From the NCBI RefSeq assembly GCF_014235185.1, contig NZ_CP060131.1:6269501-6333500 (forward strand): 64,000 nucleotides of DNA, given 5' to 3'. Position 1 is the stretch's first letter. Each line of letters opens with the position of its first letter. A program made the position numbers and the translations under genes. Of the stretch, positions 22,041 to 30,753 are shown one piece after another. The notes beneath the pieces are model-generated. The model had not been told where the DNA came from. It ran no database searches and saw only the letters and a program-made list of their open reading frames with translations. This DNA comes from Pseudonocardia petroleophila. Lineage in GTDB: Bacteria; Actinomycetota; Actinomycetes; Mycobacteriales; Pseudonocardiaceae.

Positions 22041-23894
22041 TCATCGGGACGCCTGCTCACGCAGCGCGATCCGGTACTGCTCCAGCGGCACCAGGTCGCC
22101 GAAGAGCTGGTGGTAGGCGTCGGCGTCCTCCAGCGGGTTGGTGCGCTGCAGCCGACCCTTCAGCTCGGCCACCTGGGCCTCGACCAGCGCCAGCTTCACC
22201 CCGGCCACCACGCTCCCCACGTACCGCGCCTCCTCCATCCCGCGCCGCGGCATCTGCAGCGGCTCGACGGCCAGCTCGTGCACCAGCGGCCGCACCTCCG
22301 GCACGCACTCCACGCTGACGGCCTCCAGCCACGTCGGGCCCTCCAGCCCGGCGCAGACGCCGCCCGCGGCCTGCACCGCGCGGTGCACCCCGGCCAGCGC
22401 CGGGTGGCTGAACACCTGCTCGGGCAGCTCGTCGTAGGCGGGGCCGGCGATCGCGGGCAGCTGCAGGGCGGCCTTGAGCGCCTCGCGCTGCAGGTGCAGG
22501 CGGGGGTCGTTGCGCGGCGGCGGGGCCGGGACCTCCCGGCGCCCGCGCACCTTGTCCGGCGGCACGCCGGCCTCCTCGCGCACCCGCCGCACGACGGCGA
22601 ACTCGTCGGGCCAGCCGGTCCAGCCGGCGAGGCGGCGCGCGTACTCGTCGCGGAGGTCCTCGCGCTTGATCCGCGCGACCAGCGGCACCGCGCGGCGCAG
22701 GGCCGCGGTCTGGCCCTCGGCGGTCTCCAGGTCGTGCTCGCGCAGCATCGAGCGGATGACGAACTCGTAGAGCGGTTCGCGCCGCGCCACGAGGTCGCGG
22801 ACCGCGGTGTCGCCGTGGGTCTGGCGCAGCTCGCACGGGTCCTGGCCGTCGGGGGCGATCGTGACATAGGTCTGGCCGGTGTAGCTCTGCTCCCCCTCGA
22901 ACGCCTTGAGCGCGGCGGCCTGCCCGGCCGCGTCGCCGTCGAAGGTGTAGATCACCTCGCCCAGGTCGAACGAGTCGTCGCCGATCAGCCGGCGGATCAC
23001 CGCGATGTGCTCGGTGCCGAACGCGGTGCCGCAGGACGCCACCGCGGTGGTGACGCCGGCGAGGTGCATCGCCATGACGTCGGTGTAGCCCTCCACCACC
23101 ACCACCTGGCGGCGCTTGGCGATCTCGCGCTTGGCCAGGTCGAGGCCGAACAGCACGTTGGTCTTCTTGTAGACCGGCGAGTCGGAGGTGTTGAGGTACT
23201 TGGCGTCGATGCCGTCGTCGTCGAAGATCCGCCGCGCCCCGAACCCGACGACCTCGCCCCCGAGGTCGCGGATCGGCCACAGCAGCCGGCGGTGGAACCG
23301 GTCGATCGGCCCGCGGCGGCCCTCCTTGGACAGCCCGGCCTTGACCAGCTCGTCGACGGAGAACCCGGCGGCGAGCAGGTGCTTGGTGAGGGTGTCCCAG
23401 CCGGCGGGGGCCCAGCCGCAGCCGAACGTGGCCGCGGCCGCCGCGTCGAACCCGCGGGAGGTGAGGAACTCGACGCCCTTCGCGGCCTCGGGCGTCTGCA
23501 GCTGCGCGGCGTAGAACTCCGCGGCCCGCTTGTTGGCCTCCAGCAGCCGCGACCGGGTGCCCTTGTCGCGCTGCACCGACGCCCCGCCGCCGGTGTAGGT
23601 GAGCCGGAACCCGATGCGGTCGGCGAGGCGCTCCACGGCCTCCGCGAACCCGACGACCTCGATCTTCATCACGAAGTCGAAGACGCTGCCGCCCTCGCCG
23701 CAGCCGAAGCAGTGGAACGTGCCGTGCGTGGGACGGACGTTGAAGCTCGGCGACTTCTCGTCGTGGAAGGGACACAGGCCCTTGAGCGACCCTGCGCCCG
23801 CGCGCCGCAGGGCCACGTAGTCGCCGATCACCTCGTCGATGCGGGTGCGGTCGCGGACCTCGGTGATGTCCGAATCCCTGATGCGTCCCGCCAC
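22041..23894 (-). CDS. dnaG: DNA primase
   Basis: The 617-residue primase has the N-terminal zinc-ribbon (CPFHDEKSPSFNVRP...FHCFGCGEGG), a basic RNA-polymerase core, the TOPRIM domain (VVVEGYTDVMAMHLAGV, then YTFDGDAAGQAAALKAF) and a C-terminal DnaB-binding helical region. It makes RNA primers at the replication fork. The GTG start at 23894 is seven bases after TAGACT, so a leaderless message is likely. Unlike many bacteria, no rpoD or rpsU homologue lies beside it in this window. Confidence 0.97.
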   Translation of the reverse strand: MAGRIRDSDITEVRDRTRIDEVIGDYVALRRAGAGSLKGLCPFHDEKSPSFNVRPTHGTFHCFGCGEGGSVFDFVMKIEVVGFAEAVERLADRIGFRLTYTGGGASVQRDKGTRSRLLEANKRAAEFYAAQLQTPEAAKGVEFLTSRGFDAAAAATFGCGWAPAGWDTLTKHLLAAGFSVDELVKAGLSKEGRRGPIDRFHRRLLWPIRDLGGEVVGFGARRIFDDDGIDAKYLNTSDSPVYKKTNVLFGLDLAKREIAKRRQVVVVEGYTDVMAMHLAGVTTAVASCGTAFGTEHIAVIRRLIGDDSFDLGEVIYTFDGDAAGQAAALKAFEGEQSYTGQTYVTIAPDGQDPCELRQTHGDTAVRDLVARREPLYEFVIRSMLREHDLETAEGQTAALRRAVPLVARIKREDLRDEYARRLAGWTGWPDEFAVVRRVREEAGVPPDKVRGRREVPAPPPRNDPRLHLQREALKAALQLPAIAGPAYDELPEQVFSHPALAGVHRAVQAAGGVCAGLEGPTWLEAVSVECVPEVRPLVHELAVEPLQMPRRGMEEARYVGSVVAGVKLALVEAQVAELKGRLQRTNPLEDADAYHQLFGDLVPLEQYRIALREQASR

Positions 23895-23901
23895 GGGGCC
23901 G

Positions 23902-23907
23902 AGTCTA
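23902..23907 (-). promoter_or_regulatory. -10 element of leaderless dnaG promoter
   Basis: TAGACT on the minus strand, seven bases before the dnaG GTG. It overlaps the stop region of the upstream acetyltransferase gene (stop at 23905), so dnaG can be transcribed on its own. Confidence 0.5.
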
Positions 23908-24741
23908 GGCGCGTTCGGTGAAGGTCAGCTCCAGGGCGTCCAGCACGGGGCGGTAGCCGATCCGGGGGTAGATCGCGTTGCTGACCGGGTTGGCCAGGTC
24001 GGTGAACAGCACCACCTCGCGGGCCCCCGCGTCCTGCGCCCACGCCGTGGCCGCGGCCGTGACGGCCGAGCCGTAGCCGTGCCCGCGGTGCTCCGGTGGG
24101 GTGTAGACGGGCCCGACCCGCGACATCGGACCGACCGGTCGGCGCGCGGCGGCGTAGGCGACGGGGCGGCCGTCGACCTCCCACAGCAGGTGCCCCCCGC
24201 CCCGCTCCATCGACTCGACGACGCCCGGCCGCGCGTCGGCCGGCGGGCCGAGCGACCGGATCGCCTCCGCCCCGAACGCCGCCTGCCACCGCGCCACGAG
24301 GTCGACGTCGGCCGGCCCCGCGACGCGCGCGCACCCCGGCACCCGCGGCGGCGGCGTGAGCGCGACCAGCCGGAACAGCCGCATCCGCATCGCGACCTCG
24401 CTGCCCCGGCCGGTCCGGGCGGTGTACGCGGCCGCGAACGCCTCCGCCTGCGGCACCTCCCCGTTGACGGCGGGCAGGTCGGTGCCTGCCCGCTCCGCCA
24501 CCGCGGCGGCGAGCCCCGGGGGCAGCGCGGAGGCCACCGCGGGCCGCCGGACCTCCTGCAGCAGCGCGCCGACCGTCTCCCCGGCCCGGGCGACCGTCAC
24601 CAGCAGGGCGGCGCGGTCGGGCCGGTCGCGGAGCCGGTCCAGCACGGTGTGGGCGAGCGTGTGCCGGACCGGGTCGGCGGCGTAGAGCGGACCGGCCGCG
24701 GCGTCGAACGCCGCGACCGACTCGTGGACGGTGACCCGCAT
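23905..24741 (-). CDS. GNAT-family N-acetyltransferase with N-terminal extension
   Basis: Of the 278 residues, roughly the last 140 form a GNAT domain with the acetyl-CoA-binding loop EHRGHGYGSAV and the C-terminal YPRIGYRPVLDALELTF. The N-terminal half is also GNAT-like in length but lacks a clear pyrophosphate loop, as in tandem GNAT proteins where one copy has degenerated. The substrate is unknown. ATG 24741 follows GACGAT by six bases; a long open frame continues upstream through glnA2 but is a shadow. It lies between glnA2 and dnaG on the same strand. Confidence 0.82.
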   Translation of the reverse strand: MRVTVHESVAAFDAAAGPLYAADPVRHTLAHTVLDRLRDRPDRAALLVTVARAGETVGALLQEVRRPAVASALPPGLAAAVAERAGTDLPAVNGEVPQAEAFAAAYTARTGRGSEVAMRMRLFRLVALTPPPRVPGCARVAGPADVDLVARWQAAFGAEAIRSLGPPADARPGVVESMERGGGHLLWEVDGRPVAYAAARRPVGPMSRVGPVYTPPEHRGHGYGSAVTAAATAWAQDAGAREVVLFTDLANPVSNAIYPRIGYRPVLDALELTFTERA

Positions 24742-24776
24742 GCCCCCATCGTCGCACCGGGGGCGAGCGGGTTCCG

Positions 24777-26120
24777 TCAGAGAACCGGCAGGTAGGTGGC
24801 CAGTTCGTAGGGGGTGACGTTGCGCCGGTAGGCGTCCCACTCGGCGCGCTTGTTGCGCAGGAAGAAGTCGAACACGTGCTCGCCGAGGATCTCGGCCACC
24901 AGCTCCGAGCCCTCCATCGCGTGCAGCGCCTCGGTGAGGTTCTGCGGCAGCGGCTCGTAGCCCAGTGCGCGGCGCTCGGTGTCGGTGAGCGACCACACGT
25001 CGTCCTCGGTGGCCGGGCCCAGCTCGTAGCCCTTCGCGACGCCCTGCAGGCCGGCGCCGAGGATCACCGCGAACGCCAGGTAGGGGTTGCACGCGGTGTC
25101 GAGCGTGCGGATCTCCACCCGGCGCGTCGAGGACTTGCCCGGCGAGTACATCGGCACGCGCGCGAGCGCGGAGCGGTTGGCGTGTCCCCAGGACACCGCC
25201 GTCGGGGCCTCGCCGCCGGTGATCAGGCGCTTGTAGGAGTTGACCCACTGGTTGGTGACGGCGCTGATCTCCCGCGCGTGGCGCAGCACGCCCGCCACGA
25301 ACGCCTTGCCCGTCTCGGACAGCTCGTAGGGGTCGTTCGGGTCGTGGAAGGCGTTGCGGTCGCCCTCGAACAGCGAGAAGTGCGTGTGCATCGCCGAGCC
25401 GGGGTGCTGGGAGAACGGCTTGGGCATGAACGACGCGCGCACGCCCTGGGTGATCGCCACCTCCTTCACCACGTACCGGAAGGTCATGATGTTGTCGGCC
25501 ATGGTCAGGGCGTCGGCGTAGCGCAGGTCGATCTCCTGCTGGCCCGGCCCGCCCTCGTGGTGGCTGAACTCCACCGAGATCCCCATCGACTCCAGGGTCT
25601 CCACCGCGTTGCGCCGGAAGTGCGGGGCGACGTCGTGGCTGGCCTGGTCGAAGTAGCCGCCGGAGTCGGCGGGCACCGGCGGGGTGCCGTCGGCGGTGAG
25701 CTCGCGGAGCAGGTAGAACTCGATCTCGGGGTGGACGTAGCAGGTGAACCCGGCCTCGGCGGCCTTGCTCAGCGCGCGGCGCAGGACGTGGCGGGGGTCG
25801 GCCCAGGACGGCGAGCCGTCGGGCATGGCGATGTCGCAGAACATGCGGGCGGAGTAGTGCTCGCCGGACGCGGTCTCCCACGGCAGCACCTGGAACGTCG
25901 ACGGGTCGGGGCGGGCGACCATGTCGGACTCGTAGACGCGGGCGAAGCCCTCGATCGCCGATCCGTCGAACCCGATGCCCTCGGCGAAGGCCCCCTCCAG
26001 CTCGGCGGGCGCGACGGCCACCGACTTGAGGTAACCGAGCACGTCGGTGAACCAGAGCCGCACGAAGCGGATGTCGCGTTCCTCGAGCGTGCGGAGCACG
26101 AACTCCTGCTGGCGATCCAT
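24777..26120 (-). CDS. glnA2: Glutamine synthetase, GlnA2 type
   Basis: The 447-residue enzyme has GS beta-grasp and catalytic domains with GIGFDGSAIEGF, HPEIEFYLL, the SHHEGGPGQQEIDLRYADAL loop, MPKPFSQHPGSAMHTHFSLF and RVEIRTLDTACNPYLAFA. It lacks an obvious adenylylation-site segment of the main GlnA and has the length of M. tuberculosis GlnA2. Gene order with a TAP-like hydrolase and panB also recalls Rv2222c-Rv2225. It makes glutamine from glutamate and ammonia, although some GlnA-like enzymes use other amines. A GlnR-like site lies upstream (26144-26171). Confidence 0.92.
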   Translation of the reverse strand: MDRQQEFVLRTLEERDIRFVRLWFTDVLGYLKSVAVAPAELEGAFAEGIGFDGSAIEGFARVYESDMVARPDPSTFQVLPWETASGEHYSARMFCDIAMPDGSPSWADPRHVLRRALSKAAEAGFTCYVHPEIEFYLLRELTADGTPPVPADSGGYFDQASHDVAPHFRRNAVETLESMGISVEFSHHEGGPGQQEIDLRYADALTMADNIMTFRYVVKEVAITQGVRASFMPKPFSQHPGSAMHTHFSLFEGDRNAFHDPNDPYELSETGKAFVAGVLRHAREISAVTNQWVNSYKRLITGGEAPTAVSWGHANRSALARVPMYSPGKSSTRRVEIRTLDTACNPYLAFAVILGAGLQGVAKGYELGPATEDDVWSLTDTERRALGYEPLPQNLTEALHAMEGSELVAEILGEHVFDFFLRNKRAEWDAYRRNVTPYELATYLPVL

Positions 26121-26127
26121 GGGCCGG

Positions 26128-26171
26128 AGAGTAGGAACGCCGCGTTACGAACGTGTTTCGTGCCTGGTCAC
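26128..26171 (-). promoter_or_regulatory. glnA2 promoter with candidate GlnR box
   Basis: On the minus strand TACTCT (26133-26128) lies seven bases before the glnA2 ATG. Upstream, GTGAC (26171-26167), GAAAC (26159-26155) and GTAAC (26148-26144) are spaced by 7 and 6 bases. This matches the alternating GTnAC/GAAAC half-sites, one helical turn apart, known for actinobacterial GlnR. The box would lie at about -24 to -51. Confidence 0.5.
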
Positions 26172-26190
26172 TGTGGTGTCGGCGACGTCA

Positions 26191-27747
26191 TCAGATCGTG
26201 CAGGAGGCCCCGTCGGCCGGGATCTCCAGATCCACGAGGTACCGCGTGACGGCGTCGTCGACGCACGGCACGCCGGTCAGCGCGACGGTGTGCTGGTTGC
26301 CCTCGACCGACAGCAGCGCGGCGCCGAGCTGGTCGGCGAGGCGCACCCCGGCCTCGTACGGCGTGGCCGGGTCGCCGGTCACCGAGATCACCAGCACCGG
26401 CGGGAGCCCGTCGACGACGGGCAGCGCGGGCTCGGTGGTCGGCGGCACCGGCCAGAACGCGCACGGCGGGCGGGCCGCGCTCGGGCCGCGGCCGTCGTCG
26501 CGGAACGGGGCGACCTCGCGGTACCGGGTGTCGATCTCCAGGTACACCGCGGGGTCGGTGATGCGCCGGTCGTCGACGCAGGCGATCACCGGGAACGCCT
26601 CGAGGTCGTTGTCGTAGGTGCCGTCCTCGGCGCGGCCCTCGTAGCTGTCGGCGAGCAGCGCGAGGACGCGGCCGCTGCCGGCCGTCAGCTCGGTGAGCCC
26701 GAGCCGCAGGACCTCCCAGAGCTGGTCGCTGTAGAGGGCCTGGACGACGCCGGTCATGGCGTCGGCGTAGCCGAGCTGCCGCCCGTCGCCGACGGCCGCC
26801 GGGGTGTCGTAGAGCGGCAGGACCAGCGCCCGGAACGCGTCGACGGCGGCCGCGGGGTCCGTCCCGAGCGCGCAGTCCGGCCGGGTGGCGCAGTCGGCCG
26901 CGAACGCGTCGAAGGCCAGCTGGAACCCGGCCGCCTGGTCCACCGAGCTCTCCACCGGGTCCTGCGCGGGGTCGACCGCCCCGTCGAGGACGAGCGCCCG
27001 CACGTTCGCCGGGAACGCCTCGGCGTACTTCGCCCCGATGAACGTGCCGTAGGAGTAGCCGAGGAAGGTCAGCTGCCGGTCGCCGAGGGCGTCGCGCAGG
27101 ATGTCGAGGTCGCGGACGACCTCGCGGGTGCCGACGTTGGCCAGCACGTCGAGCCCGACGCGCTCGACGCAGCGGTCGACGAACTCCTGCGAGTCGGCCT
27201 CCACCAGCGCGACGCCGGCGGGCGAGCCGTCGGCGTCGATGTCGGCGCGCTCCTCGTCGCGCTCGGTGTCGGTCTCGCAGTCGATCGCGGGCTCGCTGGC
27301 CCCGACCCCACGCGGGTCGAAGCCGATGAGGTCGAACCGCTCGGCGAGCGGCGTGCCCGCGATCCCGGCGGCGATCGACGGCCCGAAGCTCATCCCGGAC
27401 GCGCCGGGCCCGCCCGGGTTGAGCAGCAGCGACCCGATCCGGTCCCCGGTGGCGCGCTTGCGCAGCATCGCGATCTCGGCGGTGTCGCCGTCGGGCCGCG
27501 CGTAGTCCAGCGGCACCGTGACAGTGGCGCAGTCCAGGGCGGGGTCGGCGTAGGAGTCGCGGTCGTCGGCGGTCACCGCGAACGGCGCGCACGGCCCCCA
27601 GCTCGGCTCCTGGCCGTAGAACGACTCCAGGCCGGCCGGCGCGGGTGACCCCGCGGCGGTACCGGTGCCCGCGACCGTGGTGGTGCACCCGGCCACCAGC
27701 GCCAGCGCGAGCGCGGCGGCGGGGGCGGCGACACGTCGGACGTCCAT
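26191..27747 (-). CDS. Secreted TAP-like alpha/beta hydrolase lipoprotein
   Basis: The 518-residue protein begins with a lipoprotein signal ending in VAGC. The mature part has the alpha/beta-hydrolase fold of the tripeptidyl aminopeptidase family: LLLNPGGPGASG oxyanion loop, FDPRGVGAS, nucleophile elbow LGYSYGTF, and the C-terminal TAP-like lid region with VISVTGDPATPYE (Asp) and GNQHTVAL (His). Several paired Cys residues suggest disulfides outside the cell. Its position between glnA2 and panB matches the mycobacterial Rv2223c/Rv2224c locus, where the homologue is a cell-envelope protease/esterase. ATG 27747 is preferred; 27759 is an alternative. Confidence 0.88.
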   Translation of the reverse strand: MDVRRVAAPAAALALALVAGCTTTVAGTGTAAGSPAPAGLESFYGQEPSWGPCAPFAVTADDRDSYADPALDCATVTVPLDYARPDGDTAEIAMLRKRATGDRIGSLLLNPGGPGASGMSFGPSIAAGIAGTPLAERFDLIGFDPRGVGASEPAIDCETDTERDEERADIDADGSPAGVALVEADSQEFVDRCVERVGLDVLANVGTREVVRDLDILRDALGDRQLTFLGYSYGTFIGAKYAEAFPANVRALVLDGAVDPAQDPVESSVDQAAGFQLAFDAFAADCATRPDCALGTDPAAAVDAFRALVLPLYDTPAAVGDGRQLGYADAMTGVVQALYSDQLWEVLRLGLTELTAGSGRVLALLADSYEGRAEDGTYDNDLEAFPVIACVDDRRITDPAVYLEIDTRYREVAPFRDDGRGPSAARPPCAFWPVPPTTEPALPVVDGLPPVLVISVTGDPATPYEAGVRLADQLGAALLSVEGNQHTVALTGVPCVDDAVTRYLVDLEIPADGASCTI

Positions 27748-27914
27748 CGTCCCGAGCATGCCAGCCGACCGGCGGCCCCCGTCCGGCGGATCACCCGGCC
27801 GGTGTGAACTCCGTCGCTCGCCGGTGCCGCCGGCCCCGCGGGCTGTCACGCTCTCCCTCGTCACCACCTGACAACCCGGGGACCCCGACGGGCCTCGAGG
27901 GAGGACGGACAACG

Positions 27915-28760
27915 ATGTCTGACAACGCCGAGGTGCAGGCGCCCTACCGCGCCCCCGCCGCCCCCAAGCGCACCCGCGTGCACCACCTGCGGGAGATGAA
28001 GGACCGCGGCGAGCGCTGGCCGATGCTCACCGCCTACGACGTCTACTCCGCGGAGATCTTCGACGAGGCCGGCATCCCGGTCCTGCTCGTCGGCGACTCC
28101 GCCGGCAACAACGTCTACGGCTACGACAACACCATCCCCGTGACCGTCGACGAGCTGATGCCGCTGGTCAAGGCCGTCGTCCGCGGGGCGAAGAGCGCGC
28201 TCGTCGTCGCCGACCTGCCCTTCGGCAGCTACCAGGTCAGCCCCGAACAGGCGCTGACCACCGCCTTCCGGTTCATGAAGGAGGGCGGCGCGCACGCCGT
28301 CAAGCTCGAGGGCGGGGCCCGCTACGCCCCGCAGGTCGAGGCGCTGACCGGGGCCGGGATCCCGGTGATGGCCCACCTCGGGTTCACGCCGCAGAGCGAG
28401 CACGCCCTCGGCGGGTTCCGCATCCAGGGCCGCGGCGACCACGGCGAGCGGCTCATCGAGGACGCGCTGGCCATGCAGGCCGCCGGGGCGTTCGGGGTCG
28501 TGCTGGAGATGGTGCCCGCCGACGTCGCGAAGCGCGTCACCGGCGAGCTCGCCATCCCCACGATCGGCATCGGCGCGGGCCCCGACTGCGACGCGCAGGT
28601 GCTCGTCTGGTCGGACATGGCCGGCATGAACCGCGGCCGCAAGCCGCGCTTCGTGCGGCAGTACGCCGACGTCGGCTCGATCCTGGTCGACGCGGCGCGG
28701 CGGTTCGGCGACGAGGTGCGCGGCGGGGAGTACCCCGACGCGGAGCACTCGTACTCCTGA
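27915..28760 (+). CDS. panB: 3-methyl-2-oxobutanoate hydroxymethyltransferase
   Basis: The 281-residue enzyme has LTAYDVYSAEIFDEAGIPVLLVGDSAGNNVYGYDNT (metal-binding and active-site loop), ADLPFGSYQVSPEQAL, AVKLEGG, VMAHLGFTPQS and the catalytic VVLEMVP. It transfers a hydroxymethyl group from methylenetetrahydrofolate to ketoisovalerate in pantothenate synthesis. It is cytoplasmic and decameric in the family. GGGAGGAC precedes the ATG. The gene stands alone (no panC nearby) and diverges from the TAP-like gene. The 167-base gap between them shows no clear promoter to my eye. Confidence 0.97.
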   Translation: MSDNAEVQAPYRAPAAPKRTRVHHLREMKDRGERWPMLTAYDVYSAEIFDEAGIPVLLVGDSAGNNVYGYDNTIPVTVDELMPLVKAVVRGAKSALVVADLPFGSYQVSPEQALTTAFRFMKEGGAHAVKLEGGARYAPQVEALTGAGIPVMAHLGFTPQSEHALGGFRIQGRGDHGERLIEDALAMQAAGAFGVVLEMVPADVAKRVTGELAIPTIGIGAGPDCDAQVLVWSDMAGMNRGRKPRFVRQYADVGSILVDAARRFGDEVRGGEYPDAEHSYS

Positions 28761-28774
28761 CGTCCCGAGACCTC

Positions 28775-28808
28775 CCGCAGGGGCGCGCGTCGACGCGCGC
28801 CCCTGCGG
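28775..28808. terminator. Perfect 34-bp palindrome between convergent genes
   Basis: Two 17-base arms, 28775-28791 and 28792-28808, are exact reverse complements with no spacer. It lies 14 bases after the panB stop and six before the end of the convergent LapA-like gene, so it can terminate transcription from both sides. Confidence 0.75.
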
Positions 28809-28814
28809 AGAGCC

Positions 28815-29270
28815 CTACCGCGACGCGCGCTTGGCCGCGCGGCGCAGCTGCAGGATCCGCAGCCCACCGGGGATCGCGACGAGCAGCAGCCCCGCGATCG
28901 CGGCCAGCAGCAGGGCCACCCCGGTCGGCAGCGACCCGGTGAAGCCCAGGAAGTTGATCTCCACCGGCACGTTGTTCTGCAGGATGAACACCAGCAGGAA
29001 GATGCCGACGATCGCCGAGAGGATCAGCCCGGTCCACAGCCCGCCGCTGCGGGTGTGCCCGATGACGGGGTCGGGACGCGGGGGCGTCGTGGGGACGGGG
29101 GCCGTGTCCGGGTCCGAGGGGACCGCGACGGTCCGCCCCTCGGGGTCCGTGGCCGGGCCGACCGGGCGCATGCCCGGGTTGGTGGCCGGGTCGGCGTGCG
29201 GGTCGTGCGGACCGACACTGCCGTAGCTGGGCCCCCCAGATCGCGTCGCCCGGGTCGGGTCCTCGCTCAT
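28815..29270 (-). CDS. LapA-domain membrane protein (DUF1049)
   Basis: The 151-residue protein has a disordered Pro/Asp-rich N-terminal half (residues 1-72) and two membrane helices, LWTGLILSAIVGIFLLVFIL and the VALLLAAIAGLLLVAI segment. Between them lies NNVPVEINFLGFTGSLP, the LapA/DUF1049 signature. It ends in a basic tail (LRRAAKRASR). The E. coli relative takes part in lipopolysaccharide assembly, which does not transfer to a Gram-positive envelope, so the function here is unknown. It converges on panB and diverges from the SCO6745-like gene. Confidence 0.82.
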   Translation of the reverse strand: MSEDPTRATRSGGPSYGSVGPHDPHADPATNPGMRPVGPATDPEGRTVAVPSDPDTAPVPTTPPRPDPVIGHTRSGGLWTGLILSAIVGIFLLVFILQNNVPVEINFLGFTGSLPTGVALLLAAIAGLLLVAIPGGLRILQLRRAAKRASR

Positions 29271-29350
29271 GCCGCCACCATCCTGTTCGTCTCACCGGTT
29301 GCGCGGCGAAGTATCCCGCAACCGGCCGTGTGAGGCAGAGCACGGTCGGT

Positions 29351-29362
29351 TAACGTCCGACC
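29351..29362 (+). promoter_or_regulatory. -10 element of a leaderless promoter
   Basis: TAACGT at 29351-29356, six bases, then ATG 29363. No ribosome binding site lies before the ATG. Confidence 0.5.
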
Positions 29363-30274
29363 ATGGACTACGCCGCCGCGCTGGACACCTTCTTCACCGC
29401 CCCGCCGGACACCACCGGCCCGGCCGGCGGACCGTCCCCGACCCCCGCACGCGCCCTGCGCGACGCCCTCGAACCGGTCGCGATGCACGCCGTCTGGTCC
29501 GCCCCGGTCAACCGGGCGCTCGCCGAGCGCGGCCACGACTTCCTCACCGGCTACGTGACCGGCCGCGCCGCGCCGCTGGGCGAGGTGCCGTCGTCGGTCG
29601 TGGCGGCCACGTTCGCGGTGTTCGAACCCGGCCTCGTCGACGCGCTGTGGACCGCGGGCCGCGCGCTGGTCCCGCTGCCCGAGCTCATCGCGCTGCGCGA
29701 CGCCGCCACCGCCGCGAGCCTGCGCGCCGTGCTCGGCGACGCCGCGGAGCCCGAGGCGGCACGGGTCGCCGGGATCCTGGAGGACGCCGTCGCGGGACTC
29801 GACGGCACCGGCCGCGTCCTGTTCGCCGCGCTGCGCGCCCAGCCCCGCCTCGACGACGCCTTCGGCCGCCTGTGGCGCGCCGCCGACCTCGTGCGCGAGC
29901 ACCGCGGTGACGGCCACGTCGCCGCGTCCGTCGCCGCCGGGCTCGACCCGGTGCGGATGGGGGTGCTCATGGAGGTCTGGCTGGGCTACCCGGTCGGCGA
30001 GTACTCCGGCACCCGGGCCTGGCCCGAGGAGACCGCCGCGGCCGCCGTCGCGCGGCTGGAGGCCGACGGCCTGCTCGCCGACGGCGCACTCACCGAGCGG
30101 GGCCGCGCCGTCCGCGACGGGATCGAGGACGCCACCGACACCTCCCAGTACGCGCTGGTCGCGGCGCTGGGCGACGACCTCGGCCCGGTCACCGCGGCGC
30201 TCGCGGGCTGGTCGGAGCAGTGCGTGGCGGCGGGCGCGTTCCCGCCGGACCCGCGCAAGCGCGCGGCGGGCTGA
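29363..30274 (+). CDS. SCO6745-family protein of unknown function
   Basis: The 303-residue protein is almost all helical. It contains ALEPVAMHAVWSAPVNRALAERGHDFLTGYVTGRAAPLG near residues 35-73, which I associate with the actinobacterial SCO6745 family. The C-terminal third (EETAAAAVARLEADGLLADGALTERGRAVRDGIEDATD) reads like a winged-helix module of MarR type. The combination suggests a regulator or a scaffold rather than an enzyme, but no function is established. It has its own leaderless promoter and no operon partner. Confidence 0.65.
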   Translation: MDYAAALDTFFTAPPDTTGPAGGPSPTPARALRDALEPVAMHAVWSAPVNRALAERGHDFLTGYVTGRAAPLGEVPSSVVAATFAVFEPGLVDALWTAGRALVPLPELIALRDAATAASLRAVLGDAAEPEAARVAGILEDAVAGLDGTGRVLFAALRAQPRLDDAFGRLWRAADLVREHRGDGHVAASVAAGLDPVRMGVLMEVWLGYPVGEYSGTRAWPEETAAAAVARLEADGLLADGALTERGRAVRDGIEDATDTSQYALVAALGDDLGPVTAALAGWSEQCVAAGAFPPDPRKRAAG

Positions 30275-30288
30275 GCCCCGCCGGGCCC

Positions 30289-30753
30289 CTAGCGGGCGCC
30301 GCGGCGCATCGACTGGTGCGCGACGCCGTCCCAGTCGAAGGGCTCGCCGACGGCCTCGAACCCGAGCCTGCGGTAGAAGTCGGCGAGGTGCGACTGCGCG
30401 TCGAGGACGCAGGGGCGGTCGCCGATCTCGCCGAGCACGGCCTCCATCAGCCGCCGGCCCAGACCGTGCCCGCGCGCCGAGGCGGCGGTGCACAGCCGCC
30501 CGATCCGGTGCTCGCCGGTGGGCTCCTTGAGCAGCCGCAGCGTGCCCAGGATCGGCTCGGGGCGGCCCTCGCCGCCGAGCCAGTAGTGCCGGGCGCGGTC
30601 CTCGAGGTCCCGGCCGTCGAGCTCGGGGTAGGCGCAGTGCTGCTCGACGACGAACACGTCCACGCGCAGCCGCAGCAGCTCGTAGAACGTGCGCGGGTCC
30701 AGGTCGGCCGCCCAGGCCCGGTGCACCGTGGCCGCGAACACGTCGTTGCTCAT
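30289..30753 (-). CDS. ElaA-like GNAT acetyltransferase
   Basis: The 154-residue protein fits the ElaA pattern: TFYELLRLRVDVFVVEQHCAYPELDGRDLE near residues 22-51, then a GNAT loop SARGHGLGRRLMEAVL and the C-terminal AQSHLADFYRRLGFEAVGEPFDWDGVAH. ElaA proteins are acetyltransferases of unknown substrate. Its ATG overlaps the stop of the upstream alpha/beta hydrolase by four bases, so they are translated together. No regulatory signal is visible. Confidence 0.85.
   Translation of the reverse strand: MSNDVFAATVHRAWAADLDPRTFYELLRLRVDVFVVEQHCAYPELDGRDLEDRARHYWLGGEGRPEPILGTLRLLKEPTGEHRIGRLCTAASARGHGLGRRLMEAVLGEIGDRPCVLDAQSHLADFYRRLGFEAVGEPFDWDGVAHQSMRRGAR

Noticed and set aside
20610..23921. 1103-codon open frame on the plus strand
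   Set aside because: Antisense to tam, the hypothetical gene and dnaG; low-complexity composition typical of a shadow frame.
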